From assembly GCA_049115955.1 (NCBI GenBank), contig JAGDZJ010000015.1, forward strand, positions 1 to 64,000: DNA of 64,000 nt. The letters run 5' to 3'. The translations under genes were made by a program, and so were the position numbers. Under the pieces are notes generated by a model. The model ran no database searches and was not told the origin of the DNA. It worked only from the letters and a program-made list of their open reading frames with translations. Origin of the DNA: Salinispirillum sp049115955 (GTDB lineage Bacteria > Pseudomonadota > Gammaproteobacteria > Pseudomonadales > Natronospirillaceae). Position 1 is the stretch's first letter. Each line of letters begins with the position of its first letter. Of the stretch, positions 1-8,838 are shown piece after piece.

Positions 1-91
1 AGACGCTTATCGCACCCGCCCCACCATCCGATCCGCCATCTCCCTGACAGCGGAGGCGCATTATAGAGGCCTGAGATTCAGAGTCAACGAT

Positions 92-475
92 TTATTTAAC
101 GACTTTTAAAGAGGGCTTGCCTGAGGGCGGGGGCGTGTCGTCCGGACCACCATCCGCATCATCTGGAGCAACTACTTCAAACATCATCCCTTGGGCGTTT
201 TCACGTGCGAACAAGGCCGCTACGGCATAGCAAGGCACTGCAATGTAATGCACCACACCACCAAACGACGCCGCAAAGGAAATTTCGTCATTGCCCAGCG
301 TCAGGTCTTGCACCGAACGCCCGGCAATATTGAGCGTGATTTTTCCGTCTTCAACGTAGTCGACCGGCACACGCACTCCAGGCAAATCAGCATTCACCAC
401 CATATAGGGCGTACACTGATTGTCTTCGATCCACTCGTACATCGCACGAATAAGATACGGCTTATTGTCGGTCAT
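92..475 (-). CDS. sspB: SspB, ClpXP specificity-enhancing factor
   Basis: Adaptor that carries ssrA-tagged proteins to the ClpXP protease. The N-terminal half (KPYLIRAMYEWIEDN, then LPGVRVPVDYV and FGGVVHYIAVP) is the SspB peptide-binding fold. An acidic and proline-rich linker follows, and the tail GKPSLKVVK matches the ClpX-docking peptide. Start: I chose ATG at 475, which puts the conserved KPYLIRA five residues in, as in the family. An in-frame GTG at 502 would add nine residues and overlap sspA. It lies 10 bp after sspA and is probably co-transcribed. No clear terminator is seen before the window edge. Confidence 0.93.
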   Translation of the reverse strand: MTDNKPYLIRAMYEWIEDNQCTPYMVVNADLPGVRVPVDYVEDGKITLNIAGRSVQDLTLGNDEISFAASFGGVVHYIAVPCYAVAALFARENAQGMMFEVVAPDDADGGPDDTPPPSGKPSLKVVK

Positions 476-485
476 ACGTTGTTGA

Positions 486-1115
486 TCAGTCACGCATTTC
501 ACTCTCTACTTCGGACAAGCTCAACTCAAAGGATTCACGCGTAAACACGCGCTCCATATATTTTTTGAGGTTTTTGTCTGCCCGATCTTCGATATCGATA
601 CCCAGGTCCTGCAGACGCCACAAGATCGGTGCTACACAACAGTCAACCAAGGTGAAATCCTCACTCATGAAGTAAGGCTTCTCACCGAAGATCGGCGAAA
701 TACCAACGATACTCTCAGCCAGCTTCTCACGCGCCTCGGTAACAGCAGCACGATCCTTACCAGCGACAATGATATCCACCAACGAACACCAGTCGCGCTG
801 AATGCGATACATGTACAAACGGCTCTCGCCACGCGCGACCGGATAAACAGGCAGCAACGGCGGATGCGGAAAACGCTCATCCAAGTACTCCATCATGACA
901 TTGGGTTCGTACAACACCAAGTCGCGATCAACCAGCGTGGGCAATGAATTATACGGGTTGATATCGGTGACATCCTGCGGTACTTCGTCTGGATCACTGT
1001 CAACTATATCTACCGCCACACCTTTTTCAGCCAGCACAATGCGCACACGATGACTGTAATGCGACGCCGGATCTGAAAAAAACGTCATGGATGACCTTTT
1101 GGCCACTACGCCCAT
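486..1115 (-). CDS. sspA: SspA, stringent starvation protein A
   Basis: RNA polymerase-associated protein with a glutathione S-transferase fold and no GST activity in the family. It affects transcription during starvation and acid stress. Residues MTFFSDPASHYSHRVRIVLA form the thioredoxin-like N-terminus. YLDERFPHPPLLPVYPVARG is the signature surface stretch of SspA, and the C-terminal half is the helical GST domain. The ATG at 1115 is preceded by AGGAG at good spacing. An upstream alternative start would add 22 residues that do not resemble the family. It leads sspA-sspB, downstream of the bc1 terminator. Confidence 0.95.
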   Translation of the reverse strand: MGVVAKRSSMTFFSDPASHYSHRVRIVLAEKGVAVDIVDSDPDEVPQDVTDINPYNSLPTLVDRDLVLYEPNVMMEYLDERFPHPPLLPVYPVARGESRLYMYRIQRDWCSLVDIIVAGKDRAAVTEAREKLAESIVGISPIFGEKPYFMSEDFTLVDCCVAPILWRLQDLGIDIEDRADKNLKKYMERVFTRESFELSLSEVESEMRD

Positions 1116-1184
1116 GGAATATCTCCTAACTGATGGGAACGAATCAAAGTGATTACACTCTGACGCACCCTTTGCCAACAAACT

Positions 1185-1207
1185 AAAAAAGCGCGGCCAA
1201 GCCGCGC
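1185..1207 (-). terminator. Rho-independent terminator of petABC
   Basis: A 7-bp G+C stem (GCGCGGC / GCCGCGC at 1191-1197 and 1201-1207) with a 3-nt loop is followed on the minus strand by six T (1190-1185). It lies 27 bp beyond the cytochrome c1 stop and separates the bc1 operon from sspAB. Confidence 0.85.
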
Positions 1208-1233
1208 ATTGTAGTCAGATCACATCTGACTAT

Positions 1234-1989
1234 TTACTTAACATCTTTCCAAAGCTCACGGTACAACAACCAAGCAAAGGCCAAGAAAACAGTCAGGAAG
1301 GCCAATACTAGCCAACCCAAACGCTGACGCTCCAACTGCACAGGCTCAGCCATGTAGTCTAAGAAATTGACCAAGTCATAAGTGGCTTGATCGAATTCTA
1401 CTTTGGACAGACCGCCTTCGGTTACATAACGCTCACATCCGCCTTCACTGATGCGTTCACCCGTTAACGGGTCTATGCCAACCGTTGCAACAGGCTTTGG
1501 TGGCTCAGCGCACAGACCTTGCGCGTCCACCATTGCATGCGGCATACCGACATCGGGAAAGACGACATTATTAACGCCGTACGGCCGCGAGTCGTCTGCG
1601 TAGAAACCACGCAGATAGGTGTACAGCCAATCGGTACCACGAACACGCGCTACCAGTGTCAAATCTGGCGGCGCAATGCCAAAGAATTGCTTACCGGCAT
1701 CACGTGTCATAGCAACGGCCATCAACTCGCCAATCGCCTGATCAGTACTCATCAGATATTCCTGAAACAAATCTTCAGGAATTTCCAGATCACGAGCGAC
1801 ACGATTGTATCGAGCGTACTCTAAGCCGTGACAGCCCATGCAGTTGTTGAAGAACACCTGAGCACCGCGCTGCAATGAACGAACGTCAGAGACGTCATTG
1901 TTAACGTGATCCACCCACTCAGGCCCTTTTGCTGCAAAAGCAACGACAGGTAACAAGGTAACCAACAGAGTAAAAATAACTTTTTTCAT
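1234..1989 (-). CDS. petC: Cytochrome c1 of the bc1 complex
   Basis: Membrane-anchored c-type haem subunit of ubiquinol:cytochrome c oxidoreductase; it passes electrons from the Rieske protein to cytochrome c. It has a signal peptide (residues 1-20), the haem attachment motif CMGCH (C50, C53, H54) and one C-terminal membrane anchor (about residues 223-243) ending in YRELWKDVK. Length 251 aa is usual. Its ATG overlaps the cytochrome b stop (TAATG), so translation is coupled. Last gene of petABC. Confidence 0.95.
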   Translation of the reverse strand: MKKVIFTLLVTLLPVVAFAAKGPEWVDHVNNDVSDVRSLQRGAQVFFNNCMGCHGLEYARYNRVARDLEIPEDLFQEYLMSTDQAIGELMAVAMTRDAGKQFFGIAPPDLTLVARVRGTDWLYTYLRGFYADDSRPYGVNNVVFPDVGMPHAMVDAQGLCAEPPKPVATVGIDPLTGERISEGGCERYVTEGGLSKVEFDQATYDLVNFLDYMAEPVQLERQRLGWLVLAFLTVFLAFAWLLYRELWKDVK

Positions 1990-3239
1990 TAGCTTGTTAC
2001 CCTCTCTGGAACCGGCTTAGTCTTTTCGTACTTCGTGTAGAAAGGCATGCCGATGAAGAACGCAAAGTAGATAATGGTGCACAACTGAGCAATCTTGGTG
2101 TAGAGCTCAGAGGCTGGCTGAATACCCAACCACGTCAAGATGGCGAAGGCGATTGCAAACAAGACGATAAACACCTTGCTGATGCGGCCTTTATAACGCC
2201 ATGAACGCACAGGGCTGCGGTCCAACCATGGCAGAACAAACAAGATCGCTATGGCCGCACCCATGGTAATAACACCCAACAACTTCGCGTCTATAAAGAA
2301 GAGGTTGAAGTTGATAGCTCGCAACATGGCGTAGAACGCCCCGAAATACCAAGTAGGGTGAATATTCTCAGGCGTCTTGAGTGGGTTAGCAGGCTCAAAG
2401 TTAGCATACTCTAAGAAATACCCATTCGCTTCCGGCGCAAAGAAGATGATGCCACAGAAAACCATCAAGAAAATAACGATGGCCACGAGATCCTTACCAA
2501 TGGTGTAGTAAGGATGGAAAGGAATACCGTCTACTGGCACACCTTGTTCGTTCAAGTTTTTCTTGATGTCCACGCCGTCCGGGTTATTCGAACCCACTTC
2601 ATGCAGAGCAACGATGTGCAAGAAAACCAGACCAGCCAACACAAGAGGCAAAGCAATTACATGCAAGGCAAAGAAACGATTCAACGTGATCGTGGAAATC
2701 AAGTAGTCGCCACGAATCCACTCGACCAATGTATCACCGATTACCGGGATAGCACCGAACAGAGAAATGATTACCTGAGCACCCCAGTATGACATCTGAC
2801 CCCAAGGCAATACATAGCCCATGAAGGCTTCAGCCATCAAGCACAGATAGATGGTCATACCAAATATCCAAATCAGCTCACGAGGCTTCTGGTAAGAACC
2901 ATACATAATGCCGCGGAACATGTGCAGATAGACAACGATGAAGAACGCAGATGCACCGGTAGAATGCATGTAGCGAATCAACCAACCCCATTGCACATCA
3001 CGCATGATGTATTCAACCGAGCGAAACGCTTCTTCGGCACTGGGCACGTAACTCATGGTCAGCCAGATACCTGTCAGGATCTGGTTGGCGAATACCAACA
3101 TAGCCAGCACACCAAACACATACCAAAAATTGAAGTTCTTTGGTGCGTAATATTTAGTGACGTGCTTTTCCATCGTGCGCGTCAACGGAATGCGGGCGTC
3201 AATCCAGCCCATCAAGCCTGTATTCTTTTCGCTACTCAT
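1989..3239 (-). CDS. petB: Cytochrome b of the bc1 complex
   Basis: Integral membrane subunit that holds haems bL and bH and the Qo and Qi quinone sites. Haem-ligand histidines are visible at H92/H106 and H193/H208. LPWGQMSYWGA is the Qo-side cd helix. The quinol-site tetrapeptide reads PTWY (in IHPTWYFGAFYAML), where mitochondria have PEWY and other gammaproteobacteria usually have PVWY. The 416-aa length is normal for the fused bacterial cytochrome b. Its start overlaps the petA stop (TGATG), so the three subunits are translationally coupled. Confidence 0.96.
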   Translation of the reverse strand: MSSEKNTGLMGWIDARIPLTRTMEKHVTKYYAPKNFNFWYVFGVLAMLVFANQILTGIWLTMSYVPSAEEAFRSVEYIMRDVQWGWLIRYMHSTGASAFFIVVYLHMFRGIMYGSYQKPRELIWIFGMTIYLCLMAEAFMGYVLPWGQMSYWGAQVIISLFGAIPVIGDTLVEWIRGDYLISTITLNRFFALHVIALPLVLAGLVFLHIVALHEVGSNNPDGVDIKKNLNEQGVPVDGIPFHPYYTIGKDLVAIVIFLMVFCGIIFFAPEANGYFLEYANFEPANPLKTPENIHPTWYFGAFYAMLRAINFNLFFIDAKLLGVITMGAAIAILFVLPWLDRSPVRSWRYKGRISKVFIVLFAIAFAILTWLGIQPASELYTKIAQLCTIIYFAFFIGMPFYTKYEKTKPVPERVTS

Positions 3240-3835
3240 CAGGCAGCACCTCCGTCTTCACCGACCGTCAGCACGGTACCGTCTAGAAAGTGTGGCGGCA
3301 CAACAAGATTCGAAGGCGCCGGTACACCGCGATACACACGACCCGCCAAATCAAAAGCAGAGCCATGGCATGGGCAAAAGAAACCGCCTAGCCAGTTAGC
3401 ATCAAAGGCCTGCGGCACAACTTGTGGGATATACTGTGGAGCGCACCCTAGGTGGGTACATACGCCTTCGATCACCAGAAGCTCTTCGCCACGCGAACGA
3501 AAACTGTTCAAAGCGTATTCAGGCTGCTGCGGCTGAACGGAATCAGGATCAGCCAAGCGTGCGCGCAAATTGTCCTGCCCCAAGCGTTCTAATGCTTCAG
3601 GCGTACGACGCACCACAAAAATCGGCTTACCGCGCCACTCTACCGTGATCATTTGACCAGGCTCTAGGCTGGAAATATCCACCGACACCGGAGCACCAAC
3701 TGCCTTGGCACGCTCACTGGGTTGCCACGAGGACAGGAAGGGCACAGCTACCCCAACACCACCTGCAGCTCCTACCACACCGGTAGCAGCCATCAGGAAG
3801 CGTCGGCGGCCTGTGTTCACGCCGTCTTGACTCAT
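3239..3835 (-). CDS. petA: Rieske iron-sulfur protein of the bc1 complex
   Basis: High-potential [2Fe-2S] subunit of the bc1 complex. The N-terminus has a twin-arginine-type motif (TGRRRFLMAATG) followed by a single membrane segment, consistent with Tat insertion. The cluster ligands are CTHLGC (C126, H128, C131) and CPCHG (C154, C156, H157). Length 198 aa is typical. The ATG is preceded by AGAGGA. First gene of petABC; its promoter should lie in 3836-4060, but I cannot pick a convincing -35/-10 pair. Confidence 0.95.
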   Translation of the reverse strand: MSQDGVNTGRRRFLMAATGVVGAAGGVGVAVPFLSSWQPSERAKAVGAPVSVDISSLEPGQMITVEWRGKPIFVVRRTPEALERLGQDNLRARLADPDSVQPQQPEYALNSFRSRGEELLVIEGVCTHLGCAPQYIPQVVPQAFDANWLGGFFCPCHGSAFDLAGRVYRGVPAPSNLVVPPHFLDGTVLTVGEDGGAA

Positions 3836-4060
3836 TCTTGATTCCTCTGAAATACAATAAAGAAACTTGTAGGGTCTGAATTTTAAATTGTGCAGATGGT
3901 AATGAAATTTACACAGCCTTACAAGGAAGCTTACGCACTAATGCCCGCTACCCCAGTGCAAATTCGACTGCACTCCCAGCCTGCCTATCAACTTCAAATA
4001 AGGATAGCACATGTCAGCGATCGGCTTTACAAACGAGCTCGCCCACCATGCAGCATAAAC

Positions 4061-4089
4061 AAAAATGCCCGCGCGTAGCGGGCATTTTT
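4061..4089 (-). terminator. Terminator after rplM-rpsI
   Basis: A perfect 12-bp inverted repeat, AAAAATGCCCGC (4061-4072) and GCGGGCATTTTT (4078-4089), with a 5-nt loop. The A/T runs at both ends make it work in either direction. It lies 17 bp beyond the rpsI stop and separates the ribosomal protein operon from petABC. Confidence 0.9.
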
Positions 4090-4106
4090 CAGGTTCCAAA
4101 AACGTA

Positions 4107-4499
4107 TTAACGCTTGGAGAACTGAGGACGTTTACGTGCTTTACGCAAGCCGACTTTCTTACGCTCTACTTCACGCGCATCACGGGTAACATAACCCGCT
4201 GCACGCAGCGCAGGACGCAACGTTTCGTCATACTGCATCAGGGCACGAGTCAGGCCGTGGCGAATCGCACCAGCTTGACCACTTGCACCACCACCAGCAA
4301 CGGTGACGAACAAATCGAATTTGCCAACGGACTCAGTCAACTCTAGCGGCTGACGAACAACCATCCGAGAAGTCTCACGACCGAAGTACGCATCCAAAGT
4401 TTTGTTATTGACCGTAATCACACCTGTACCAGGACGCATGAAAACACGTGCGGTAGAGGTTTTACGACGACCAGTTCCGTAGTATTGAGTAGACATCAC
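4107..4499 (-). CDS. rpsI: 30S ribosomal protein S9
   Basis: Small-subunit ribosomal protein whose C-terminal tail reaches the P site. The 130-aa length is the family norm. YYGTGRRKTSTARVFMRPG at the start and the basic tail ending RKARKRPQFSKR (the family's ...FSKR end) are diagnostic. It follows rplM by 7 bp in the universal rplM-rpsI operon and is followed by a strong terminator. Confidence 0.98.
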   Translation of the reverse strand: MMSTQYYGTGRRKTSTARVFMRPGTGVITVNNKTLDAYFGRETSRMVVRQPLELTESVGKFDLFVTVAGGGASGQAGAIRHGLTRALMQYDETLRPALRAAGYVTRDAREVERKKVGLRKARKRPQFSKR

Positions 4500-4506
4500 T
4501 TACCTC

Positions 4507-4935
4507 TTAAATATCCAGTTCTTTGGGCTGCTGCGCGGCGTGCGGGTGCTCAGCACCTGCATACACCTTCAATTTCTTGAGCATGGTGCGACCCAATGGA
4601 GAGCGAGGAAGCATACCTTTTACGGCTTGCTCAATAATACGCTCTGGCGCGTGATCACGAAGCTTTTCAAAGCTCATGGACTTCAGACCACCAGGATAAC
4701 CGGTGTGACGGTGATACATCTTATCACTGGTCTTATTACCCGTTACCCGTACTTTCTCTGCGTTAACAACAACGATGTAATCGCCTGTGTCAGCGTGCGG
4801 AGTGAATACTGGCTTGTGTTTGCCCTTCAAACGAGCGGCAATCTCAGTCGCTATGCGACCCAACGTCTTACCATCGGCATTGACGATGAACCATTCACGC
4901 TGAACTGTTTCGGCACTTGCATTAAATGTTTTCAT
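4507..4935 (-). CDS. rplM: 50S ribosomal protein L13
   Basis: Early-assembling large-subunit protein of exactly the usual 142 aa. Diagnostic segments include WFIVNADGKTLGRIATEIA, KHKPVFTPHADTGDYIVVVN and the C-terminal LPRSPLGRTMLKKLKVYAG. It heads rplM-rpsI; a good sigma-70 promoter lies about 70 bp upstream (5008-5036). Confidence 0.98.
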   Translation of the reverse strand: MKTFNASAETVQREWFIVNADGKTLGRIATEIAARLKGKHKPVFTPHADTGDYIVVVNAEKVRVTGNKTSDKMYHRHTGYPGGLKSMSFEKLRDHAPERIIEQAVKGMLPRSPLGRTMLKKLKVYAGAEHPHAAQQPKELDI

Positions 4936-5007
4936 TTAGTCTCTTTTAACTCCACCTATAAGTGGGGGCTCAGGGGGAAGTTAATCTTCAGATTTTTCAG
5001 GTGGGCG

Positions 5008-5036
5008 ATTCTATATAATGAACCACCCTTACTCAA
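5008..5036 (-). promoter_or_regulatory. Sigma-70 promoter of rplM-rpsI
   Basis: On the minus strand: -35 TTGAGT (5036-5031), a 17-bp spacer, and -10 TAGAAT (5013-5008). Transcription would begin near 5001, giving a leader of about 65 nt before rplM. The elements lie immediately downstream of the small membrane-protein gene. Strength is inferred from the sequence only. Confidence 0.65.
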
Positions 5037-5042
5037 GGCATT

Positions 5043-5336
5043 TCAAACAATCTCAGGATTTTTTTTGAGCTTTAACAATCCGTAAGGCACCAACCCAACG
5101 GACAATAGGGCCTGCAAGAGCAAGCCTAGGCCCGCACGGCCAGGGTCTGACACCGCCGCCGCGGAGAATGCAAAGCCGCCCACAACCAGCATTGCAGGCA
5201 AAATCATGGCGAGAAAAAGGCCCGCCACAACATCACCGCTCAAATGCAACCGCTCCTCAAGCCACTGACTCACACGGAAGCAAAGCAGAAAAGCAGCGAC
5301 GTTACACACCACCATTATCAAGAGGTACCACAGCAT
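5043..5336 (-). CDS. Small hypothetical membrane protein
   Basis: A 97-aa protein I do not recognise. Three hydrophobic segments are visible, at about residues 1-20, 36-60 and 67-86. Between the first two is an amphipathic stretch (RVSQWLEERLHLSGD), and the protein ends in a lysine-rich cytoplasmic-type tail (LKLKKNPEIV). It starts only 3 bp after the prfC stop, so it is almost surely co-transcribed and possibly translationally coupled with release factor 3. No function is inferred; a link to translation is not supported by its sequence. Confidence 0.7.
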   Translation of the reverse strand: MLWYLLIMVVCNVAAFLLCFRVSQWLEERLHLSGDVVAGLFLAMILPAMLVVGGFAFSAAAVSDPGRAGLGLLLQALLSVGLVPYGLLKLKKNPEIV

Positions 5337-5339
5337 AAT

Positions 5340-6917
5340 TTAGTTTTCTCTCGTCTTCAGAAAGCGGATTTCCGGGTGACGCTCTTGCGCCAACTGCAGA
5401 TTCACCATGGTTGGCGCGATATACGTCAGATTATCACCGCCATCCAGCGCCAAGTTATCATGCGCTTTGTGCTTGAACTGCTCCAAGGTTTTTCCGTCGG
5501 ACGCCTGAATCCAGCGCGCTGTCGCCACACTGACCGGCTCATAGACCGCCTCTACTTTATATTCACTGCGCAAACGGTGCACCACTACGTCAAACTGTAG
5601 CACACCCACAGCCCCTACAACCAAGTCGTTGTTGCGTAACGGCCGGAACACCTGCACCGCGCCTTCTTCGGACAACTGCAACAAACCTTTTTGCAACTGT
5701 TTCATCTTTAGCGGATCTTTCAATTGTATGCGACGAAACAGCTCAGGCGCAAAGTTCGGCACGCCAGTGAACTTCAAATCCTCTCCCGCCGAGAAAGTAT
5801 CGCCTATTTGAATAGTGCCGTGATTGTGCAAACCGATGATATCGCCTGGCCAAGCTGTTTCGACCTGCTCTCGATCACCCGCCACAAAGGTCACGGCGTC
5901 GGCAATGCGCACATCTTTACCGATGCGCACATGACGCAACTTCATACCGCGCTCATAACAACCAGACACAATACGCATAAACGCCACACGGTCACGGTGA
6001 TTGGGGTCCATGTTGGCCTGAATCTTAAACACGAACCCGGTAAACTGGCTTTCAGCAGCAGCCACTTCGCGCGTCTCGGTCGCTCGCCCCTGTGGCGCAG
6101 GCGCCCACTCGGTTAGCCCATCCAGCATGTGATCAACACCGAAATTACCCAGCGCCGTACCCCAATAAACAGGCGTTAAGTCACCAGCCAAAAATGCGTT
6201 CAAGTCAAATTCATTGGAAGCACCGCGTACCAGCTCGATTTCGTCACGCAGGTCTGCCGCGTAGTCGCCGATAGCGCTGTCTAACTCCTTATTTTCAAGG
6301 CCAACAATCTGTCGACCATTTTGAATCACGGCGCCCTTACCCGTTTCATACAGCGTGACGGTATCTGTCATCAAGTTATAAACGCCCTTGAAGTTCTTTC
6401 CTTCACCAATAGGCCAAGTAATAGGCGCGCAACGAATCTTCAGGACATTCTCAACTTCGTCCATCAACTCGACGGGATCACGAATGTCGCGATCAAGCTT
6501 GTTCATAAAGGTGATAATGGGCGTATCACGCAAACGAGTGACTTCCATTAACTTGATGGTGCGTTCTTCAACACCCTTGGCAGCATCGATAACCATCAAA
6601 CAGGAATCTACGGCCGTTAATGTGCGATAGGTGTCTTCCGAGAAGTCTTCGTGTCCTGGCGTGTCGAGCAGATTCACTAACTTATCGTGATAAGGAAACT
6701 GCATAACCGACGTGGTAACCGAGATGCCACGCTCTTTTTCCATTTCCATCCAGTCGGATTTCGCATGCTGGCCTGACTTTCGCCCTTTAACCGTACCCGC
6801 ACGCTGAATCAGATGTCCGTGTAACAACACCTTCTCGGTAATGGTAGTTTTACCGGCGTCGGGGTGGGAAATAATGGCAAAGGTACGTCGCTTAGCGACT
6901 TCCTGCTGTAAAGACAT
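5340..6917 (-). CDS. prfC: Peptide chain release factor 3 (RF3)
   Basis: Translational GTPase that removes RF1/RF2 from the ribosome after peptide release. GTPase motifs are G1 AIISHPDAGKTT, G3 DTPGHEDFSEDTYRTL and G4 MNKLDRD, followed by EF-G-like domains II and III. PTMVNLQLAQERHPEIRF is the typical RF3 C-terminus. The 525-aa length is usual. It is monocistronic or paired with the small membrane protein 3 bp downstream, and is divergent from cmoA. Confidence 0.97.
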   Translation of the reverse strand: MSLQQEVAKRRTFAIISHPDAGKTTITEKVLLHGHLIQRAGTVKGRKSGQHAKSDWMEMEKERGISVTTSVMQFPYHDKLVNLLDTPGHEDFSEDTYRTLTAVDSCLMVIDAAKGVEERTIKLMEVTRLRDTPIITFMNKLDRDIRDPVELMDEVENVLKIRCAPITWPIGEGKNFKGVYNLMTDTVTLYETGKGAVIQNGRQIVGLENKELDSAIGDYAADLRDEIELVRGASNEFDLNAFLAGDLTPVYWGTALGNFGVDHMLDGLTEWAPAPQGRATETREVAAAESQFTGFVFKIQANMDPNHRDRVAFMRIVSGCYERGMKLRHVRIGKDVRIADAVTFVAGDREQVETAWPGDIIGLHNHGTIQIGDTFSAGEDLKFTGVPNFAPELFRRIQLKDPLKMKQLQKGLLQLSEEGAVQVFRPLRNNDLVVGAVGVLQFDVVVHRLRSEYKVEAVYEPVSVATARWIQASDGKTLEQFKHKAHDNLALDGGDNLTYIAPTMVNLQLAQERHPEIRFLKTREN

Positions 6918-7078
6918 AACAACACATCTGCTCTATAGGTTCACTGAAGCCGCGTATTGTATGAGTTTTGGCCGATGATTGCCTGTTTTTTTGCATGGCA
7001 ACATAACCTCCTGCTGCCTATTTTTATGCACACCGTTTTCCCCTAAAATAGCGCCCTATTTTTCTTCTGAGCACCGAC

Positions 7079-7804
7079 ATGAGTAAAGACACTCTGTATT
7101 CTCAAGCCCACGAACGGTTAGCCCCGTTCGAATTTGACGAACAGGTCGCGCGTGTTTTTCCTGACATGATCAAGCGCTCCGTACCCGGCTATAGCCACAT
7201 CATTTTGAACATCGGTGTCCTAGCCGGACAGTACGCCCAACCCAACTCGCGACTGTATGACCTTGGTTCTTCTTTGGGTGCGGCCAGCATTGCCATGCGT
7301 CACCGCGTGCAAGCGCCCGGCGTAGAAATAGTAGCCATCGACAACAGTGCGGCCATGTTGCAACGCAGCCGCGACTTTCTTGATACCGAAGAGTCTGACA
7401 TCCCCGTTATTACTGAATGCGCAGACATCCGCGATGTCACCATCAGCAACGCCTCAGTGGTGGTGCTGAACTTCACCCTGCAATTTGTACCGCCCGCAGA
7501 TCGTTTGGCGCTCTTGCAATCCATCCATCAGGGCCTGAATCCTGGCGGCATCCTGATTCTGTCGGAGAAATTGGCGTCTGCTGATACCGCCGCGCAACAA
7601 TGGATGGACGAACACCATACCTATTTCAAGCTTGCCCAAGGCTACAGTGAGCTTGAAGTCGCACAAAAACGTGCGGCAATTGAGAACGTGCTGATCCCCG
7701 ACACCGCCGAAGCGCATCATGAACGTCTCGCGCACGCCGGTTTCAGCGCCAGCCACCAATGGTTCCACAGCTTTAACTTTGCCAGCTTTGTGGCGCACAA
7801 ATGA
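7079..7804 (+). CDS. cmoA: CmoA, carboxy-SAM synthase
   Basis: Converts S-adenosylmethionine and prephenate to carboxy-SAM, the donor for uridine-5-oxyacetic acid (cmo5U34) in tRNA wobble position 34. The class I methyltransferase fold shows YDLGSSLGAASIAMR (motif I), VAIDNSAAML and NFTLQFVPPADR. The N-terminus FEFDEQVARVFPDMIKRSVPGY is diagnostic. At 241 aa it has the normal length. Its stop overlaps the cmoB start (ATGA), so translation is coupled. Confidence 0.95.
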   Translation: MSKDTLYSQAHERLAPFEFDEQVARVFPDMIKRSVPGYSHIILNIGVLAGQYAQPNSRLYDLGSSLGAASIAMRHRVQAPGVEIVAIDNSAAMLQRSRDFLDTEESDIPVITECADIRDVTISNASVVVLNFTLQFVPPADRLALLQSIHQGLNPGGILILSEKLASADTAAQQWMDEHHTYFKLAQGYSELEVAQKRAAIENVLIPDTAEAHHERLAHAGFSASHQWFHSFNFASFVAHK

Positions 7805-8805
7805 TTACTTACAGCGACTTAATTGCAGAACTCGAAGACTCGCCACTCGCCCATTGGCGACAAGACCTAGAGCACCAGTTAAACGACCGCCTGACCAATC
7901 ACAACAACGGCAACCTGCCGAAGTTCTTGGCGGCCTTACAAGCGCTTCCCACTGCGACCCCGTCCATACGTGCCATTGATCAGGACACTGTTCTCGTCGG
8001 TACGAGTGATGACTTGTCTGCCAACCAACAAGCAGAGCTTCAAGCTGGATTGCACGCCTTAATGCCGTGGAGGAAAGGCCCCTTCAACCTGTTCGGACAA
8101 CTGATTGATACCGAGTGGCGATGCGATATGAAGTGGGGACGCATTGCGCCTCACATAAGTCCATTGCATGGCCGAACGGTATTGGATGTCGGTTCTGGCA
8201 ACGGTTATTACGGCTGGCGTATGCTCGGGGCTGGGGCTGCCCGCGTTATTGGCGTTGACCCTTCCTGGCTGTCAGTAGCGCAGCATTTTGCTATCAATCA
8301 CTATTTACGAGACCAGCGCCACCATATCTTGCCGCTGACCCTGGAAGAGATGACGCCCAACATTCAAGGGTTCGACACCACGTTCAGTATGGGTGTGCTC
8401 TACCATCGCCGCTCACCGCTGGATCATCTAGAAGAGTTGCGCAATACATTGCGCCCAGGCGGCGAACTGGTTCTGGAGACCTTGGTGATTGATGGCAAGG
8501 AAGGGGAATCATTGGTACCCGAAGGCCGCTATGCGCGCATGAATAATGTTTGGTTTTTACCCAGCGTGCCCACATTGATTAACTGGTGCCGCAAAATGGG
8601 GTTTACCGACGTTCGTTGTGTCGACGTCACCAGCACTTCGGTGGATGAGCAGCGCACAACGAACTGGAAGCCCGGCCAGTCGCTGGCGGACTACCTGCAC
8701 CCCGATGATCACAATCGCACCATAGAGGGCCACCCAGCGCCCTTGCGCGCCACCGTAATAGCCCAGCGGCCCTATGGGGGCCGACTGGCCCGATATGGCC
8801 TTTAA
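7801..8805 (+). CDS. cmoB: CmoB, tRNA U34 carboxymethyltransferase
   Basis: Transfers the carboxymethyl group of carboxy-SAM to 5-hydroxyuridine 34 of tRNA. A helical N-terminal region is followed by the segment GPFNLFGQLIDTEWRCDMKW, the methyltransferase motif VLDVGSGNGYYGWRMLGAGA and FSMGVLYHRRSPLDHL. The 334-aa length fits the family. It overlaps cmoA by 4 bp. It converges on pomB with only 33 bp between and no obvious terminator. Confidence 0.95.
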   Translation: MITYSDLIAELEDSPLAHWRQDLEHQLNDRLTNHNNGNLPKFLAALQALPTATPSIRAIDQDTVLVGTSDDLSANQQAELQAGLHALMPWRKGPFNLFGQLIDTEWRCDMKWGRIAPHISPLHGRTVLDVGSGNGYYGWRMLGAGAARVIGVDPSWLSVAQHFAINHYLRDQRHHILPLTLEEMTPNIQGFDTTFSMGVLYHRRSPLDHLEELRNTLRPGGELVLETLVIDGKEGESLVPEGRYARMNNVWFLPSVPTLINWCRKMGFTDVRCVDVTSTSVDEQRTTNWKPGQSLADYLHPDDHNRTIEGHPAPLRATVIAQRPYGGRLARYGL

Positions 8806-8838
8806 CGACACGCGTTATTTAAAGGGATCACGCACACC

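Noticed and set aside
2922..3536. 204-codon plus-strand frame opposite petB/petA
   Set aside because: It lies antisense to two unambiguous bc1 genes and gives no family match.
3890..4078. Plus-strand 62-codon reading frame between petA and rpsI
   Set aside because: It runs into the rpsI terminator, has no ribosome site and encodes no recognisable protein.
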